Shown: positions 28,596 through 37,493 of the stretch, piece after piece
Position numbering within the stretch: the stretch's first letter is position 1
Layout of the letters: each line of letters opens with the position of its first letter
Assembly: GCF_023715685.1 (NCBI RefSeq)
Contig: NZ_JAMBOQ010000001.1
Span: 1,210,466 to 1,274,465 of the forward strand
Reading direction: 5' to 3'
Source of the DNA: Priestia aryabhattai
GTDB lineage: Bacteria; Bacillota; Bacilli; Bacillales; Bacillaceae_H
DNA length: 64,000 nt
The notes under the pieces: model-generated
The model's database searches: none
What the model was told of the DNA's origin: nothing
The model's input: only the letters and a program-made list of their open reading frames with translations
Position numbers and translations under genes: made by a program

Positions 28596-29594
28596 ATGAA
28601 ACCAATTAAATGGCTCTTTTCTTTGCTTGCTATTATGATTTTACTCATTCCACTAATTAGCTGCAGCAAAACAACATCTGTACAAACGGTTCGTGTTGGT
28701 GAAGTAACTCGCTCTATCTTTTATGCTCCCCAGTACATTGCTATTTCAAAAGGCTTTTTTGAAGAAGAAGGACTAAAGGTAGATTTAAAAACAACGTGGG
28801 GCGGAGATAAGACGATGACGTCACTTTTATCTGACGGCATCGACGTCGCCTTAGTCGGCTCCGAAACTTCAATCTACGTATATGCACAGGGGTCTAGTGA
28901 TCCCGTCATCAACTTTGCACAGCTAACCCAAACCGACGGAACATTTCTAGTAGCGCGTAAAAAGGTTGATCAATTCTCATGGGATCAACTTAAAGGCAAA
29001 ACGTTTCTTGGTCAGCGCAAAGGCGGCATGCCGCAAATGGTGGGGGAATATGTGCTGAAACAGCATAATATTGATCCTAAAAAAGATGTAAAACTCGTTC
29101 AAAACATTGATTTTGCTAACGTTGCGAATGCTTTTGCTTCTGGTACTGGAGATTACGTTCAATTATTTGAGCCAACGGCTAGTATTTTAGAGCAACAAGG
29201 AAAAGGACATATCGTTGCTTCCTTCGGAAAAGAATCAGGAACAGTTCCTTATACAACATTTATGGCCAAAGAAAGCTATTTAAAAGATAACCCTGAAGCA
29301 GCAGCTAAATTTACTCGAGCTATTTATAAAGCACAAAAATGGGTGGACACACATAGCACAGAAGAAATTGCTGAAGTGGTTGCACCGTATTTTGAAGATA
29401 CACCTAAAGAAACGCTAAAAACTGTTATTGACCGCTATAAATCCCAAAAATCCTTTGCAACAAACCCTTTATTAGATCAAAAAGAGTGGGATCATTTACA
29501 AACAATCATGGATGAATCTGGAGAACTTCCAAGACACATTGATCACAACAAGTTAGTCAACACAAAATTCGCCAAAGATGCAATGAGTGAGTAA
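28596..29594 (+). CDS. ytlA: ABC transporter substrate-binding lipoprotein (YtlA-like, NMT1/SsuA type)
   Basis: Secreted binding protein of 332 residues. The lipoprotein signal peptide ends in LISC (lipid-modified Cys near 23). The rest follows the NMT1/SsuA pattern (GEVTRSIFYAPQYIAISKGFFEEEGL). Relatives bind thiamine precursors, taurine/alkanesulfonates, nitrate or pyrimidine bases; B. subtilis YtlA is not firmly assigned. AAGGAGG precedes the ATG. No TPP or other riboswitch is visible upstream. First gene of a three-gene importer. Confidence 0.85.
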   Translation: MKPIKWLFSLLAIMILLIPLISCSKTTSVQTVRVGEVTRSIFYAPQYIAISKGFFEEEGLKVDLKTTWGGDKTMTSLLSDGIDVALVGSETSIYVYAQGSSDPVINFAQLTQTDGTFLVARKKVDQFSWDQLKGKTFLGQRKGGMPQMVGEYVLKQHNIDPKKDVKLVQNIDFANVANAFASGTGDYVQLFEPTASILEQQGKGHIVASFGKESGTVPYTTFMAKESYLKDNPEAAAKFTRAIYKAQKWVDTHSTEEIAEVVAPYFEDTPKETLKTVIDRYKSQKSFATNPLLDQKEWDHLQTIMDESGELPRHIDHNKLVNTKFAKDAMSE

Positions 29595-29595
29595 T

Positions 29596-30366
29596 ATGAC
29601 AAAACTTCACATTCAAGATGTTCAGCATATGTATCTTACGACAAAGTCTGCTACCACTGCACTTGAACATATTAATTTGTCTATTGAAGAAGGAGAATTT
29701 GTTTCCTTTCTCGGCCCCAGCGGATGTGGAAAAACGACGCTTCTATCGATTATTGCAGGATTGATTGAACCAACGTCCGGCTTCGTCACAATAGACGGTG
29801 AAAATATCGGAACATCAGTCCCAAACATCGGTTATATGCTTCAACAAGATTATTTGTTTCCGTGGAAAACCATTAAAGAAAATATTTTACTTGGGCTTGA
29901 AATTCGCGGAGAGATAACAGATGAAACAGAGAGCAAAGCACTGTTACTCCTAAAAGAAATTGGTTTACAGGGCGTAGATAGCCTATATCCGCACCAGTTA
30001 TCCGGAGGCATGAGACAACGCGTCGCTTTAGTCCGAACACTTGCCATTGATCCCGCTATTTTACTCTTAGATGAACCTTTTTCAGCACTTGATTTTCAAA
30101 CAAAACTCAAGCTTGAAGAACTTGTCTCCAAAACGCTGATGACCTATAAAAAAACGGCCGTTTTGGTCACGCACGATATCGGCGAAGCTATTGCCATGAG
30201 CAGCCGAATCTTTTTATTCTCAGCCAAGCCGGGAAAAATCGCAAAAACATTTACGGTTCCTTCTATTTTACGAACCCTCTCTCCGTTTGAAGCACGACAG
30301 CACCCTGTCTATAACGACTTATTTATGGACATATGGAAGGAGCTTGATCAACTTGAAACCCACTAG
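29596..30366 (+). CDS. ytlC: ABC transporter ATP-binding protein (YtlC-like)
   Basis: ATPase of 256 residues. Walker A is GPSGCGKTT, the signature is [13 protein letters not shown], Walker B is [12 protein letters not shown] and the H-loop is [14 protein letters not shown]. Typical of the SsuB/TauB/NrtD branch. The ATG at 29596 comes just after the ytlA stop (GTG 29587 is an alternative that overlaps it). Its 3' end overlaps ytlD by 14 bases. Confidence 0.88.
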   Translation: MTKLHIQDVQHMYLTTKSATTALEHINLSIEEGEFVSFLGPSGCGKTTLLSIIAGLIEPTSGFVTIDGENIGTSVPNIGYMLQQDYLFPWKTIKENILLGLEIRGEITDETESKALLLLKEIGLQGVDSLYPHQLSGGMRQRVALVRTLAIDPAILLLDEPFSALDFQTKLKLEELVSKTLMTYKKTAVLVTHDIGEAIAMSSRIFLFSAKPGKIAKTFTVPSILRTLSPFEARQHPVYNDLFMDIWKELDQLETH

Positions 30367-31159
30367 CTCCCTAGATACTCTTCATGAAAGCTACCTTCGC
30401 AAGGTTCGAGTCGAAAAACGATTAGTACTGAGCGTGCAGCTGATAATTTTCTTAGCCTTTTTTAGCTTATGGGAACTGGCTTCTCGTTTAAAGTGGATTG
30501 ACCCCTTAATCTTCAGTTCCCCTACTAAAGTATGGCATTTATTTTTAATTAAACTTGCCGACGGCTCGCTAGCAGAACATATTGGTTTTACGTTATTTGA
30601 AACGGTTCTTGGCTTCATTTTAGGCACAGTGCTAGGTATTTTACTTGCAACGGCTCTTTGGTATTCAACTAGGCTTGCACATATATTAGACCCTTACCTC
30701 GTTATTTTAAACGCCATGCCAAAAGTAGCGCTGGGCCCTATTTTAATTGTAGCTATCGGTCCAGGATTTTTCTCAATCTTAACGATGGGGGCGATTATAT
30801 CAGTTATTATTACATCCATCGTCGTTTACACAGCATTTAAAGAAGTTGATACAAACTATATTAAATTACTAAAAAGCTTTGGAGCAACGAAAACCCGCTG
30901 TTTTAAAGAAGCAATTTTGCCAGCTTCCATGCCTGCTATTATTTCCACATTTAAAGTAAATGTCGGCTTATCTTGGGTAGGAGTCATCGTAGGAGAATTT
31001 TTAGTTTCTTCGAAAGGGCTTGGATATATGATTATTTATGGTTTCCAAGTCTTCAACTTTACTCTTGTTCTTCTCAGCTTATTATTAATTGCCATTTTCG
31101 CTACGATTATGTACCAAGGCGTTGCTTATTTAGAAAAAAAATTGATCAGACGCTCATAA
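30353..31159 (+). CDS. ytlD: ABC transporter permease (YtlD-like)
   Basis: Inner membrane permease of 268 residues, six hydrophobic segments, with the binding-protein-dependent EAA loop ([17 protein letters not shown] near 185). The start is TTG 30353, where AAGGAG lies 10 bases upstream inside ytlC; the longer ATG frame from 30287 reads through ytlC and gives an unlikely soluble tail. Last gene of the importer, followed by a terminator. Confidence 0.86.
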   Translation: MKPTSSLDTLHESYLRKVRVEKRLVLSVQLIIFLAFFSLWELASRLKWIDPLIFSSPTKVWHLFLIKLADGSLAEHIGFTLFETVLGFILGTVLGILLATALWYSTRLAHILDPYLVILNAMPKVALGPILIVAIGPGFFSILTMGAIISVIITSIVVYTAFKEVDTNYIKLLKSFGATKTRCFKEAILPASMPAIISTFKVNVGLSWVGVIVGEFLVSSKGLGYMIIYGFQVFNFTLVLLSLLLIAIFATIMYQGVAYLEKKLIRRS

Positions 31160-31160
31160 A

Positions 31161-31190
31161 AAAATACCCCCGTACAAACGGGGGTATTTT
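31161..31190. terminator. Bidirectional terminator between ytlD and ytkD
   Basis: 13-bp stem AAAATACCCCCGT/ACGGGGGTATTTT, loop ACAA. Confidence 0.9.
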
Positions 31191-31206
31191 CATTGATATG
31201 ATGCTT

Positions 31207-31677
31207 TTACAAAAATGTTCGCTTTACATATTTCATTACATATTGCAAAACATTATCTTTCATGATGAAGCTGTACGCATCATCTTGTTGAATGCCCGAA
31301 GGTAGTTCATCAATCATTACGGGACCATCCGTTTCCATGTAGTCTTCTTTTTTAATTACATTTCCAATAGTAGCAAAATAAATATTTTTAATAATGGTCT
31401 TTCCTTTACTTACTACTTTATATTGCCCAATATAAGTTAAAGAAGAGACTTCTCCGCCTGTTTCTTCAAATACTTCTCGAACCGCTGCTTCTTCTGGTAC
31501 TTCATTGCCTTCTAGTTTTCCTCCGGGAAATTCTAAACCTCGTTTTGAGTGATTCGTTAGCAACCATTGATTTTCATACCTGCATACGACCCAAACATGA
31601 CGTGGAGTTTTCGAGAATGGATTTTTTTCAAATGATAAAAATACTTGATTATGATATGCATCCTTAAATGTGTACAT
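31207..31677 (-). CDS. ytkD: Nudix nucleoside triphosphatase YtkD
   Basis: Nudix hydrolase of 156 residues. The Nudix box G-x5-E-x7-REVFEETGG runs from about residue 52 (GGKLEGNEVPEEAAVREV). B. subtilis YtkD cleaves RNA and DNA nucleoside triphosphates, including 8-oxo-dGTP, to monophosphates and contributes to oxidative-stress resistance. Placement close to dps, another oxidative-stress gene, matches that species. A weak ribosome site precedes the ATG. Confidence 0.86.
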   Translation of the reverse strand: MYTFKDAYHNQVFLSFEKNPFSKTPRHVWVVCRYENQWLLTNHSKRGLEFPGGKLEGNEVPEEAAVREVFEETGGEVSSLTYIGQYKVVSKGKTIIKNIYFATIGNVIKKEDYMETDGPVMIDELPSGIQQDDAYSFIMKDNVLQYVMKYVKRTFL

Positions 31678-31742
31678 GGTCTACTCAAACTCCATTTGAT
31701 TTTTCCCTTATTTTATCATACATTACGGCCATACCTGATAAG

Positions 31743-31762
31743 AAAAGTATGCTCGTACTTTT
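31743..31762 (-). terminator. Small terminator after the 106-residue gene
   Basis: Stem AAAAGTA/TACTTTT, loop TGCTCG, followed on the minus strand by CTTATC, so it is weak. Confidence 0.5.
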
Positions 31763-31781
31763 TTTCTTTTCTTTTTACCCA

Positions 31782-32102
31782 TTATTCCATTCTATCTAAA
31801 GATAAAATCTTCATTTGTTTGATATGTGATTTTGTTTCATCGTCTCCCAGCTGATAAAGCATGGCATATATTTCAACTGTCGTTTTATCGTACATATCAT
31901 TTTGAGAATCATGATGATATTCCAGATACGGAATATGTGATCGCCAAAAGCTTGACCAATCGCTTGAAGCACGCTGATCTAAATACGTTCTCAGCTGCTC
32001 CACTTCTTCATCTGTTGCTTCAATCGCATAATTCCAATCTGAAGCAGTATTTGACTGATTGATTTCCCCTGAACTCAGAGATACATAATATTTTTTTGTC
32101 AT
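31782..32102 (-). CDS. Uncharacterised acidic protein, 106 residues
   Basis: Not recognised. Starts MTKKYYVSLSSGEI and is rich in Tyr, Trp, Asp and Glu. It begins with a short beta-rich part (1-30), then helical segments with EEVEQLRTYLDQR. It has no signal peptide, membrane segment or cysteine. AGAAGGAG is 13 bases upstream of the ATG, a little far. The uninterrupted frame between ytkD and ytkC with its own weak terminator supports it as a gene. Confidence 0.62.
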   Translation of the reverse strand: MTKKYYVSLSSGEINQSNTASDWNYAIEATDEEVEQLRTYLDQRASSDWSSFWRSHIPYLEYHHDSQNDMYDKTTVEIYAMLYQLGDDETKSHIKQMKILSLDRME

Positions 32103-32176
32103 GAAAGATATTCAGCTCCTTCTTTCTAGTGCCAACTTATCTTTCTTATTTGTATCTTATTCTTTTTTTATACACT

Positions 32177-32578
32177 CTACGATTTGAAGCGGTCTTTTAA
32201 AAACTCTATTGCTTTTTTTAACGGTTCTGGAATTGGAATTCCTACAATTCGTGCGTTTTCTGTAATTGAAATCATTTCGTTTAAAATATAGAACAAAATA
32301 GCTCCATCTCGAATAATATGACCGTTTTCCCAAAATACAGAATCGATAAAGTTTGCTATAGCAATCATGGCAAAAATATAAATCTTTTTGGCAATTCCTT
32401 TAAAACCTACTTTGCTAGATAAACGTTTATTTATAAAAGCTGCAATCGTGCCTGTCAAGTAATCCATTGCCACTAATGCTACTAAAGCCATTAGTAAATA
32501 GTCCCACTCTCCAAATAAAAAAAAAGCCAGTGAACCTAAACTTGAGATTATCAAGACAGAAAGCTTCTGCATATCCAC
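32177..32578 (-). CDS. ytkC: Holin-like membrane protein (YtkC, phage holin 4 family)
   Basis: Small membrane protein with three or four hydrophobic segments (from about residue 8 to 100) and the family segment ALVAMDYLTGTIAAFINKRLSS. Related to TcdE/UtxA-type holins, proteins that permeabilise membranes or assist export. No endolysin is adjacent here. The start is GTG 32578, where AAGGGTGA is 5 bases upstream (133 residues); the ATG at 32572 is also possible, and the frame to 32644 is unlikely. B. subtilis has ytkC at the same place next to dps. Confidence 0.75.
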   Translation of the reverse strand: MDMQKLSVLIISSLGSLAFFLFGEWDYLLMALVALVAMDYLTGTIAAFINKRLSSKVGFKGIAKKIYIFAMIAIANFIDSVFWENGHIIRDGAILFYILNEMISITENARIVGIPIPEPLKKAIEFLKDRFKS

Positions 32579-32655
32579 TTTTTTCACCCTTTCAGCAGTC
32601 ATATCCCTACAGTATATGCTGGTGAAAAAAAAGTGTTCGTCCATTTTCTCATAAA

Positions 32656-32681
32656 AAAACCTGCGATTACTCGCAGGTTTT
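32656..32681 (-). terminator. Terminator after dps
   Basis: Stem AAAACCTGCGA/TCGCAGGTTTT, loop TTAC, followed on the minus strand by TTT. Confidence 0.88.
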
Positions 32682-32683
32682 AA

Positions 32684-33124
32684 TTACTTACCTAGGAATG
32701 ATTTTAACATCCACGTATGCTTTTCTAAGCTTTGATGAATGGCTAACAGCATGTCCCCTGTTGTTTCATCGCCCGCTTTACCGGCTGCGTCCATTCCTTC
32801 TTTTAATTCAGCAGTTAGCGTATCAAAATCGCTTACTAAAGAAGCAACCATATCTTTAGCCGTTTCACTTCCATCAGCTTCTTTAATAGAAGAAAGTTCT
32901 AACGATTCTTTCATTGTTGCCACAGGTTTTCCTTCTAATGCTAAAAGACGTTCTGCAAGGTCATCAATAATTGTAGCTGTTTCCGTATACAGCTCTTCAA
33001 ACTTTTCATGAAGAGTGAAGAATTGTTCACCTTTTACGTACCAGTGAAAATTATGAAGTTTTATGTACATTACACTAAAATTTGCTACTTGTTTATTAAC
33101 GATTTCATTTACATTTGCTGCCAT
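32684..33124 (-). CDS. dps: Dps ferritin-like DNA-protecting protein
   Basis: Forms dodecamers that oxidise and store iron and shield DNA in stress. The intersubunit ferroxidase ligands are visible as [11 protein letters not shown] (two His near 23-27) and the [12 protein letters not shown] motif (D and E near 54-58). Length 146 residues. AAAGGAG precedes the ATG at 33124. The sigma-B type promoter upstream fits the general-stress control of B. subtilis dps; MrgA is the PerR-controlled paralogue. Confidence 0.92.
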   Translation of the reverse strand: MAANVNEIVNKQVANFSVMYIKLHNFHWYVKGEQFFTLHEKFEELYTETATIIDDLAERLLALEGKPVATMKESLELSSIKEADGSETAKDMVASLVSDFDTLTAELKEGMDAAGKAGDETTGDMLLAIHQSLEKHTWMLKSFLGK

Positions 33125-33163
33125 ATTGTTCGCTCCTTTGTGAACTCTTTGTATAGTATAATT

Positions 33164-33188
33164 GTACCCTTCTTTAGTTGATTAAAAC
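33164..33188 (-). promoter_or_regulatory. Sigma-B type promoter of dps
   Basis: On the minus strand GTTTTA(A), 12-13 bases, GGGTAC, close to the sigma-B consensus GTTTAA-N12-15-GGGTAT. About 40 bases upstream of the dps start codon. A sigma-A-like TATACT just downstream may add basal expression. Confidence 0.72.
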
Positions 33189-33253
33189 ATTTTTTCACAA
33201 AAAGAGACATTTCCCTTTCTTTAGACCTAGAGAAACTCTTTCATCTTTTTCCA

Positions 33254-33287
33254 AATAAAATAAGCAGCCCAGCGGACTGCTTATTTT
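33254..33287 (-). terminator. Terminator after luxS... upstream of dps region
   Basis: Stem AAAATAAGCAG (33257-33267) with CTGCTTATTTT (33277-33287); in minus-strand RNA the stem extends by three pairs including U-G. It touches the luxS stop codon and is followed by TTTGG on the minus strand. Confidence 0.82.
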
Positions 33288-33760
33288 TAGCCAAATACTT
33301 TTTCAAAATCTTCTTTGTCCTGTTCTAACCAGAATTTCATCAAGCGTTTTGCTCCTTCTAAATCGTGAAGTTTCGCTTGACCGCACTGCTTTTCATTTGC
33401 TGCTGGAATTTCAGTAATGTTAATTGCATCTTTTAACGTATCATCTAACAAATCAATAATTTCACGTACAGTCGGCTCACCGCTCACTACTAAGTAGTAC
33501 CCTGTTTGACACCCCATAGGCGAAATATCAATAATATCAAAGTGATTGTATTTCTCTACATGAGTACGAATATTAAAAGCTAATAAATGCTCTAACGTAT
33601 GAATAACGTCCGGCTTCATTGCTTGTTTGTTTGGTTGGCAAAAACGAATATCAAATTTATTTACAACGCCGTCGCTTCCCACTTTGTGAACACCGCAGTG
33701 TCTTACGTAAGGTGCTTTAACCGCATTATGGTCTAGCTCAAAACTTTCTACTGATGGCAT
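33287..33760 (-). CDS. luxS: S-ribosylhomocysteine lyase
   Basis: Splits S-ribosylhomocysteine to homocysteine and the AI-2 precursor DPD in the activated methyl cycle. Metal ligands: H-x3-H in HTLEHLLAF (near 54-58) and a Cys in the C-terminal [15 protein letters not shown] segment. The catalytic Cys is in MGCQTGYY near 84. Length 157 residues from ATG 33760, with AAAGGAG upstream; the frame to 33787 is rejected. Links to metK by recycling of SAM. Confidence 0.96.
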   Translation of the reverse strand: MPSVESFELDHNAVKAPYVRHCGVHKVGSDGVVNKFDIRFCQPNKQAMKPDVIHTLEHLLAFNIRTHVEKYNHFDIIDISPMGCQTGYYLVVSGEPTVREIIDLLDDTLKDAINITEIPAANEKQCGQAKLHDLEGAKRLMKFWLEQDKEDFEKVFG

Positions 33761-33910
33761 AATACCACTCCTTTTTTCTTCTTTCATCTATCATAACATG
33801 CAATTCCGATATATTTCATCCATTTAATAACCTTTATTTCTTTTAGTTGCTTTTTATTCCTTCTATCCCTTATAGTATGAGCAAACACGAAAGAAAGAAC
33901 GTGATAATAA

Positions 33911-34138
33911 ATGATTGCAAAGCTTTTGCTTTTACTTATAAAAGGATATCAAAAAGGAATTTCACCTTTTCTTCCGGCAAGATGCCGGTTTTACCCTACC
34001 TGCTCACAGTACGGAGTTGAATCCATTAAACGCTTTGGTGCCTTAAAGGGCTCTTATTTGACTGTAAAACGCATTTTAAAATGCCACCCTTTCCATCCGG
34101 GTGGCATTGATGAAGTACCTGAGAAAAAATCACACTAA
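33911..34138 (+). CDS. yidD: Membrane protein insertion efficiency factor YidD (YtjA)
   Basis: 75-residue protein with an N-terminal amphipathic or hydrophobic helix ([19 protein letters not shown]) and the family core [15 protein letters not shown], plus C-x-PFHPGG. It assists YidC/Oxa1-type membrane insertion. A weak site (GAACGTGATAATAA) precedes the ATG. Convergent with the carbonic anhydrase gene, stops 4 bases apart. A 9-bp hairpin within its last codons (34081-34107) has no T run. Confidence 0.9.
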   Translation: MIAKLLLLLIKGYQKGISPFLPARCRFYPTCSQYGVESIKRFGALKGSYLTVKRILKCHPFHPGGIDEVPEKKSH

Positions 34139-34141
34139 GCT

Positions 34142-34717
34142 TTATTTGTTTTCGATCGCTTCATATCCATTTACAACAACATCTAGCTTTCCCGTATTTG
34201 GATCAATAACTAGTCCATGTACAGGAATATCTTTTGAAAACAGAGGGTGATTACGAATTGTATCTACACTATGCTGAACAGTCTCTTCTACTGAATCAAA
34301 ACCCGTTAACCATTTTTTTAAGTCCATACCAGAGTATTCAATGGTATTAATCACTTCGTCTGAGATGCCTTTTGCTCTTACTTTCTCTAAAAAAGGTTCC
34401 GCCTGAAGTTTACCTGCTCCGCAGTCATGGTGACCAATTACACATACCTCATCTGCTTGAAGCGCGTATACAGCTATTAAAATGCTTCGCATAATACTTC
34501 CAAATGGATGTGAAACAAGCGCTCCTGCGTTTTTAACAATCTTTACGTCTCCGTTGCGCAAATTTAAAGCATGTGGAAGCAATTCTACTAATCTTGTGTC
34601 CATACACGATAAAATAACCATTTTTTTATCAGGGAATTTGCTTGTTTCGTAAAGTTCATACTTTTTTTCTTCTACAAATTTTTGGTTGAATTCTAAAACA
34701 TCTTGTAATAAGCTCAT
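34142..34717 (-). CDS. ytiB: Beta-class carbonic anhydrase (YtiB)
   Basis: Interconverts CO2 and bicarbonate. Zinc ligands: C-x-D-x-R in SCMDTRLVELL (near 38-42) and H-x2-C in GHHDCGAG (near 99-103). The 191-residue length and the DTRLVELLPHAL segment match B. subtilis YtiB. AAGGAG-like sequence lies just upstream of the ATG. Divergent from the Zur-boxed GTPase gene. Confidence 0.9.
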   Translation of the reverse strand: MSLLQDVLEFNQKFVEEKKYELYETSKFPDKKMVILSCMDTRLVELLPHALNLRNGDVKIVKNAGALVSHPFGSIMRSILIAVYALQADEVCVIGHHDCGAGKLQAEPFLEKVRAKGISDEVINTIEYSGMDLKKWLTGFDSVEETVQHSVDTIRNHPLFSKDIPVHGLVIDPNTGKLDVVVNGYEAIENK

Positions 34718-34789
34718 TTGCTGTCTTCTCCTTCATAAAAAAATTCTTTCTTGTATTATAATACTTTTTACTATAAGATGAAAAGTGTT

Positions 34790-34810
34790 AAATCGTAATC
34801 ATTATTATTT
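34790..34810 (+). promoter_or_regulatory. Zur box upstream of the YciC/ZagA-type gene
   Basis: AAATCGTAATCATTATTATTT against the Bacillus Zur consensus AAATCGTAATNATTACGATTT: left half perfect, two mismatches in the right half. It lies 26 bases before the start codon of the GTPase gene. Confidence 0.8.
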
Positions 34811-34835
34811 ATAGATAAGAAAGTAGGTTATAACA

Positions 34836-36023
34836 GTGAAAAAAATTCCCGTTACCGTCTTAAGCGGATACCTTGGTTCAGGTAAAACAACTCTTTTGAA
34901 CCATATTTTAAAAAATAAAGAAGGTTTAAAGGTCGCGGTTATCGTCAATGACATGAGCGAAGTAAATATTGATGCAGATTTAGTTAAACAAGGCGGATTT
35001 TCTCGAACAGAAGAAAAACTAGTTGAAATGCAAAATGGCTGTATTTGCTGTACGCTTCGAGATGATTTAATGAAAGAAGTAGAACGCCTAGCTGATAATG
35101 GAGACATTGATTATATTGTAATTGAGTCATCTGGAATTAGCGAGCCTATCCCTGTTGCTCAAACATTTACTTATATTGATGAAGAGCTTGGCATTGATTT
35201 AACTCAGAAATGTTCGTTAGATACGATGGTGACTGTAGTAGATGCTAATCGCTTTTGGGAAGACTTTTCATCCGGCGAAAGCTTATTAGACCGCAAAGAA
35301 GGAACGGATGAAAACGATACGAGAGAAGTGGTTGATTTATTAATCGATCAAATTGAATTTGCAAACGTTATTTTGTTAAACAAAGTTGATTTGTTAACAA
35401 AAGATGATGCAAATGAGCTGCAAGCTGTTCTTCACAAATTAAACCCAGAAGCCACTATTATCCAAACGATTAATAGTGAGGTAAGCCTTGAGGCCATACT
35501 TCATACCAACTTATTTGACTTTGAAAAAGCTAGTCAAGGAGCCGGGTGGATTAAAGAACTAAATGAAGAACACCATACGCCTGAAACTGAAGAGTTTGGT
35601 ATTTCTTCTTTTGTATACAGAAGGAATCGTCCCCTTCATCCTGAACGCTTTATGAAATGGCTAGAGAACTGGCCGGTTGATATTGTACGTGCAAAGGGAT
35701 TTTTCTGGCTTGCTTCACGTAACCATATGGCAGGAATTCTTTCTCAAGCCGGTACGTCCATTATGATTCAAGCAGCGGGTGAATGGGTGGCGACGTACAC
35801 AGCAGAGGAAAGAGAACAAATCTTAAAAGAAGAACCTGAATTACGTGCAAAATGGGATGAGCAATTTGGAGACCGTATTAACGAGCTTGTGTTCATTGGT
35901 ATTGATATGAACGAAGCTGAAATTATTGAAACATTAGACGGTTGTTTGCTGACAAATGAGGAAATGAATCAAGATTGGGCTAGTCTCAAAGATCCTCTTC
36001 CGAAATTTACAGTAAGCGCGTAA
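34836..36023 (+). CDS. zagA: COG0523 GTPase, zinc metallochaperone of YciC/ZagA type
   Basis: GTP-dependent metallochaperone of 395 residues, close to B. subtilis YciC/ZagA (about 397). Walker A is GYLGSGKTTLLNH (near 11-23). The metal-binding CxCC is GCICCTLRDD (near 68). The G3 and G4 boxes are ESSGISEP and LLNKVDLL. A CobW C-terminal domain starts near 245. ZagA delivers zinc to client enzymes such as FolE when zinc is scarce. Its own Zur box lies upstream, and a second Zur box separates it from the znuA-like gene. A weak ribosome site (GTAGG) precedes a GTG start. Confidence 0.86.
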   Translation: MKKIPVTVLSGYLGSGKTTLLNHILKNKEGLKVAVIVNDMSEVNIDADLVKQGGFSRTEEKLVEMQNGCICCTLRDDLMKEVERLADNGDIDYIVIESSGISEPIPVAQTFTYIDEELGIDLTQKCSLDTMVTVVDANRFWEDFSSGESLLDRKEGTDENDTREVVDLLIDQIEFANVILLNKVDLLTKDDANELQAVLHKLNPEATIIQTINSEVSLEAILHTNLFDFEKASQGAGWIKELNEEHHTPETEEFGISSFVYRRNRPLHPERFMKWLENWPVDIVRAKGFFWLASRNHMAGILSQAGTSIMIQAAGEWVATYTAEEREQILKEEPELRAKWDEQFGDRINELVFIGIDMNEAEIIETLDGCLLTNEEMNQDWASLKDPLPKFTVSA

Positions 36024-36036
36024 ATTTATAGTTTTC

Positions 36037-36057
36037 AAATCGTAATAATTACGATAT
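36037..36057 (+). promoter_or_regulatory. Zur box upstream of the zinc-binding lipoprotein gene
   Basis: AAATCGTAATAATTACGATAT, one mismatch from the 21-base consensus; the central TCGTAAT-A-ATTACGA is a perfect palindrome. It lies 50 bases before the start codon. Confidence 0.9.
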
Positions 36058-36106
36058 AATAACATAGGTCATAAATGGTTACGATACGAACGGAAGGAGA
36101 AACATA

Positions 36107-37066
36107 ATGAAATTCAAACCACTTTTAATGGTGCTTGCATTAGGAATTGGAACATCCCTTGCAGGGTGCAGTTCAAGCAGTGCAAATAACGCATCTGATA
36201 ATAAAAACAAAAAATTAGAAGTTTATACAACAATTTACCCTTTACAGGACTTTACTGAAAAAATCGGTGGAAAATATGTAGAAGCTAAAAGTATTTTACC
36301 AACCGGTGTAGATGCTCACTCATTTGAACCTACAACAAAAACAATGGTCAAAATCGCAAACGCGGACGCATTCGTTTACTCAGGAATTGGACTTGAAGGT
36401 TTTGCAGATAAAGCACAATCTACACTAAAAAATGAAGATGTAGCTTTAGTAGAAGCTGCAAAAGGAATTGAATTAGCAAAGAGTTCTGAAGATGAGCATG
36501 CCCACGAGGACGAACATGCTCATGAAGAAGAGCATAACCACGGAGATACAGACCCTCACGTTTGGCTTGATCCTATTTTAGCTATTCAATTAGCAGAAAA
36601 TATTAAAAATGAACTTGTTGAATTAAAACCGGATAAAAAAGCAGAATTTGAAAAGAACTTCCAAGCGTTAAAAGCTCAGCTTGAAGATGTAGACCAAGAG
36701 CTAAACACAACGATTGGCGACGCACCTCATAAAGAAATTTTAGTATCACATGCAGCTTACGGCTACTGGGAAAAAAGATACGGCTTAAAGCAAATTAGCG
36801 TAGCGGGTTTATCCCCTACAAATGAACCGTCTCAAAAACAATTAGAAAACATCGTAAAACAGGCAAAACAAGACAACATCAAATACTTTATTTTTGATCA
36901 AAATTTAAAACCTAAAGTGTCTACGCTTGTTAAAAACGAAGTGGGAGCTCAAGCTTTGACACTTCATAACTTAGAGTCATTAACGAAAGACGATGTTAAA
37001 AATAAGGAAGATTATTTCTCCATTATGCAACACAATATTGATACGTTGAAAAAAGCATTATATTAA
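36107..37066 (+). CDS. znuA: Zinc ABC transporter substrate-binding lipoprotein (ZnuA/AdcA type)
   Basis: Extracytoplasmic zinc-binding lipoprotein of 319 residues. Signal peptide with lipobox LAGC (Cys21). Cluster A-I metal ligands include H71 (VDAHSFEP), H151 (DPHVWLDP) and a later His in ILVSHAAYGYW. The His/Glu/Asp-rich loop at about 129-146 (HAHEDEHAHEEEHNHG) is typical of zinc-specific members rather than manganese ones. AAGGAG precedes the ATG. No ATPase or permease gene is adjacent, so it must work with ZnuBC encoded elsewhere. Confidence 0.9.
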   Translation: MKFKPLLMVLALGIGTSLAGCSSSSANNASDNKNKKLEVYTTIYPLQDFTEKIGGKYVEAKSILPTGVDAHSFEPTTKTMVKIANADAFVYSGIGLEGFADKAQSTLKNEDVALVEAAKGIELAKSSEDEHAHEDEHAHEEEHNHGDTDPHVWLDPILAIQLAENIKNELVELKPDKKAEFEKNFQALKAQLEDVDQELNTTIGDAPHKEILVSHAAYGYWEKRYGLKQISVAGLSPTNEPSQKQLENIVKQAKQDNIKYFIFDQNLKPKVSTLVKNEVGAQALTLHNLESLTKDDVKNKEDYFSIMQHNIDTLKKALY

Positions 37067-37069
37067 TAA

Positions 37070-37097
37070 AAAAAACTAGCCTCTCGGCTAGTTTTTT
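37070..37097. terminator. Bidirectional terminator between znuA and rpmE2
   Basis: 12-bp stem AAAAAACTAGCC/GGCTAGTTTTTT, loop TCTC. Confidence 0.9.
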
Positions 37098-37341
37098 ATT
37101 GTAATTTATATTTGTGCTTAAAGCGTTCTACACGGCCGCCTTTATCAGCAAATTTTTGTTTTCCTGTATAAAATGGATGTGTATCTGAACTGATTTCAAC
37201 TTTTAAAAGCGGATATGTGTTGCCATCTTCCCATTGAACGGTCTCATTTGATTGTTTTGTAGAACCTGATAAAAATGATGTTCCGCTATTTGTATCCATA
37301 AATACAACTTTGCGATAGTCTGGATGAATATTTGTTTTCAT
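37096..37341 (-). CDS. rpmE2: Ribosomal protein L31 type B (zinc-independent, YtiA)
   Basis: 81-residue L31 paralogue that lacks the CxxC zinc motif of the normal L31 (no cysteine at all). It contains the family segments [14 protein letters not shown] and [14 protein letters not shown]. Under zinc limitation it replaces the zinc-containing L31 and so frees zinc, as known for B. subtilis ytiA. AAGGAGAG precedes the ATG; a Zur box lies about 40 bases upstream. Confidence 0.95.
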   Translation of the reverse strand: MKTNIHPDYRKVVFMDTNSGTSFLSGSTKQSNETVQWEDGNTYPLLKVEISSDTHPFYTGKQKFADKGGRVERFKHKYKLQ

Positions 37342-37377
37342 AAAATATCTCTCCTTTAAAACAATATACCTTTATTA

Positions 37378-37398
37378 TAATCGTAATGATTACTATTT
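37378..37398 (-). promoter_or_regulatory. Zur box upstream of rpmE2
   Basis: On the minus strand AAATAGTAATCATTACGATTA; the 7-1-7 core differs from TCGTAATNATTACGA at one position. It sits in the divergent gap with ythA but nearer rpmE2. Confidence 0.85.
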
Positions 37399-37493
37399 TC
37401 AAGCGATATGTTTTACCAATTCCGATGCATAAAGCGTGGTAAAAAGTGGACAATAAGGTTTATCAATACTTTACTGGAAAGGTTGAAAAATGA

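Noticed and set aside
32177..32644. Holin-like gene as evidence of a prophage
   Set aside because: No endolysin, integrase or structural gene nearby; the gene sits at its usual chromosomal place beside dps.
34081..34107. GC-rich hairpin at the end of yidD as a terminator
   Set aside because: It is not followed by a T run on either strand and encodes the conserved HPFHPGG end of YidD.
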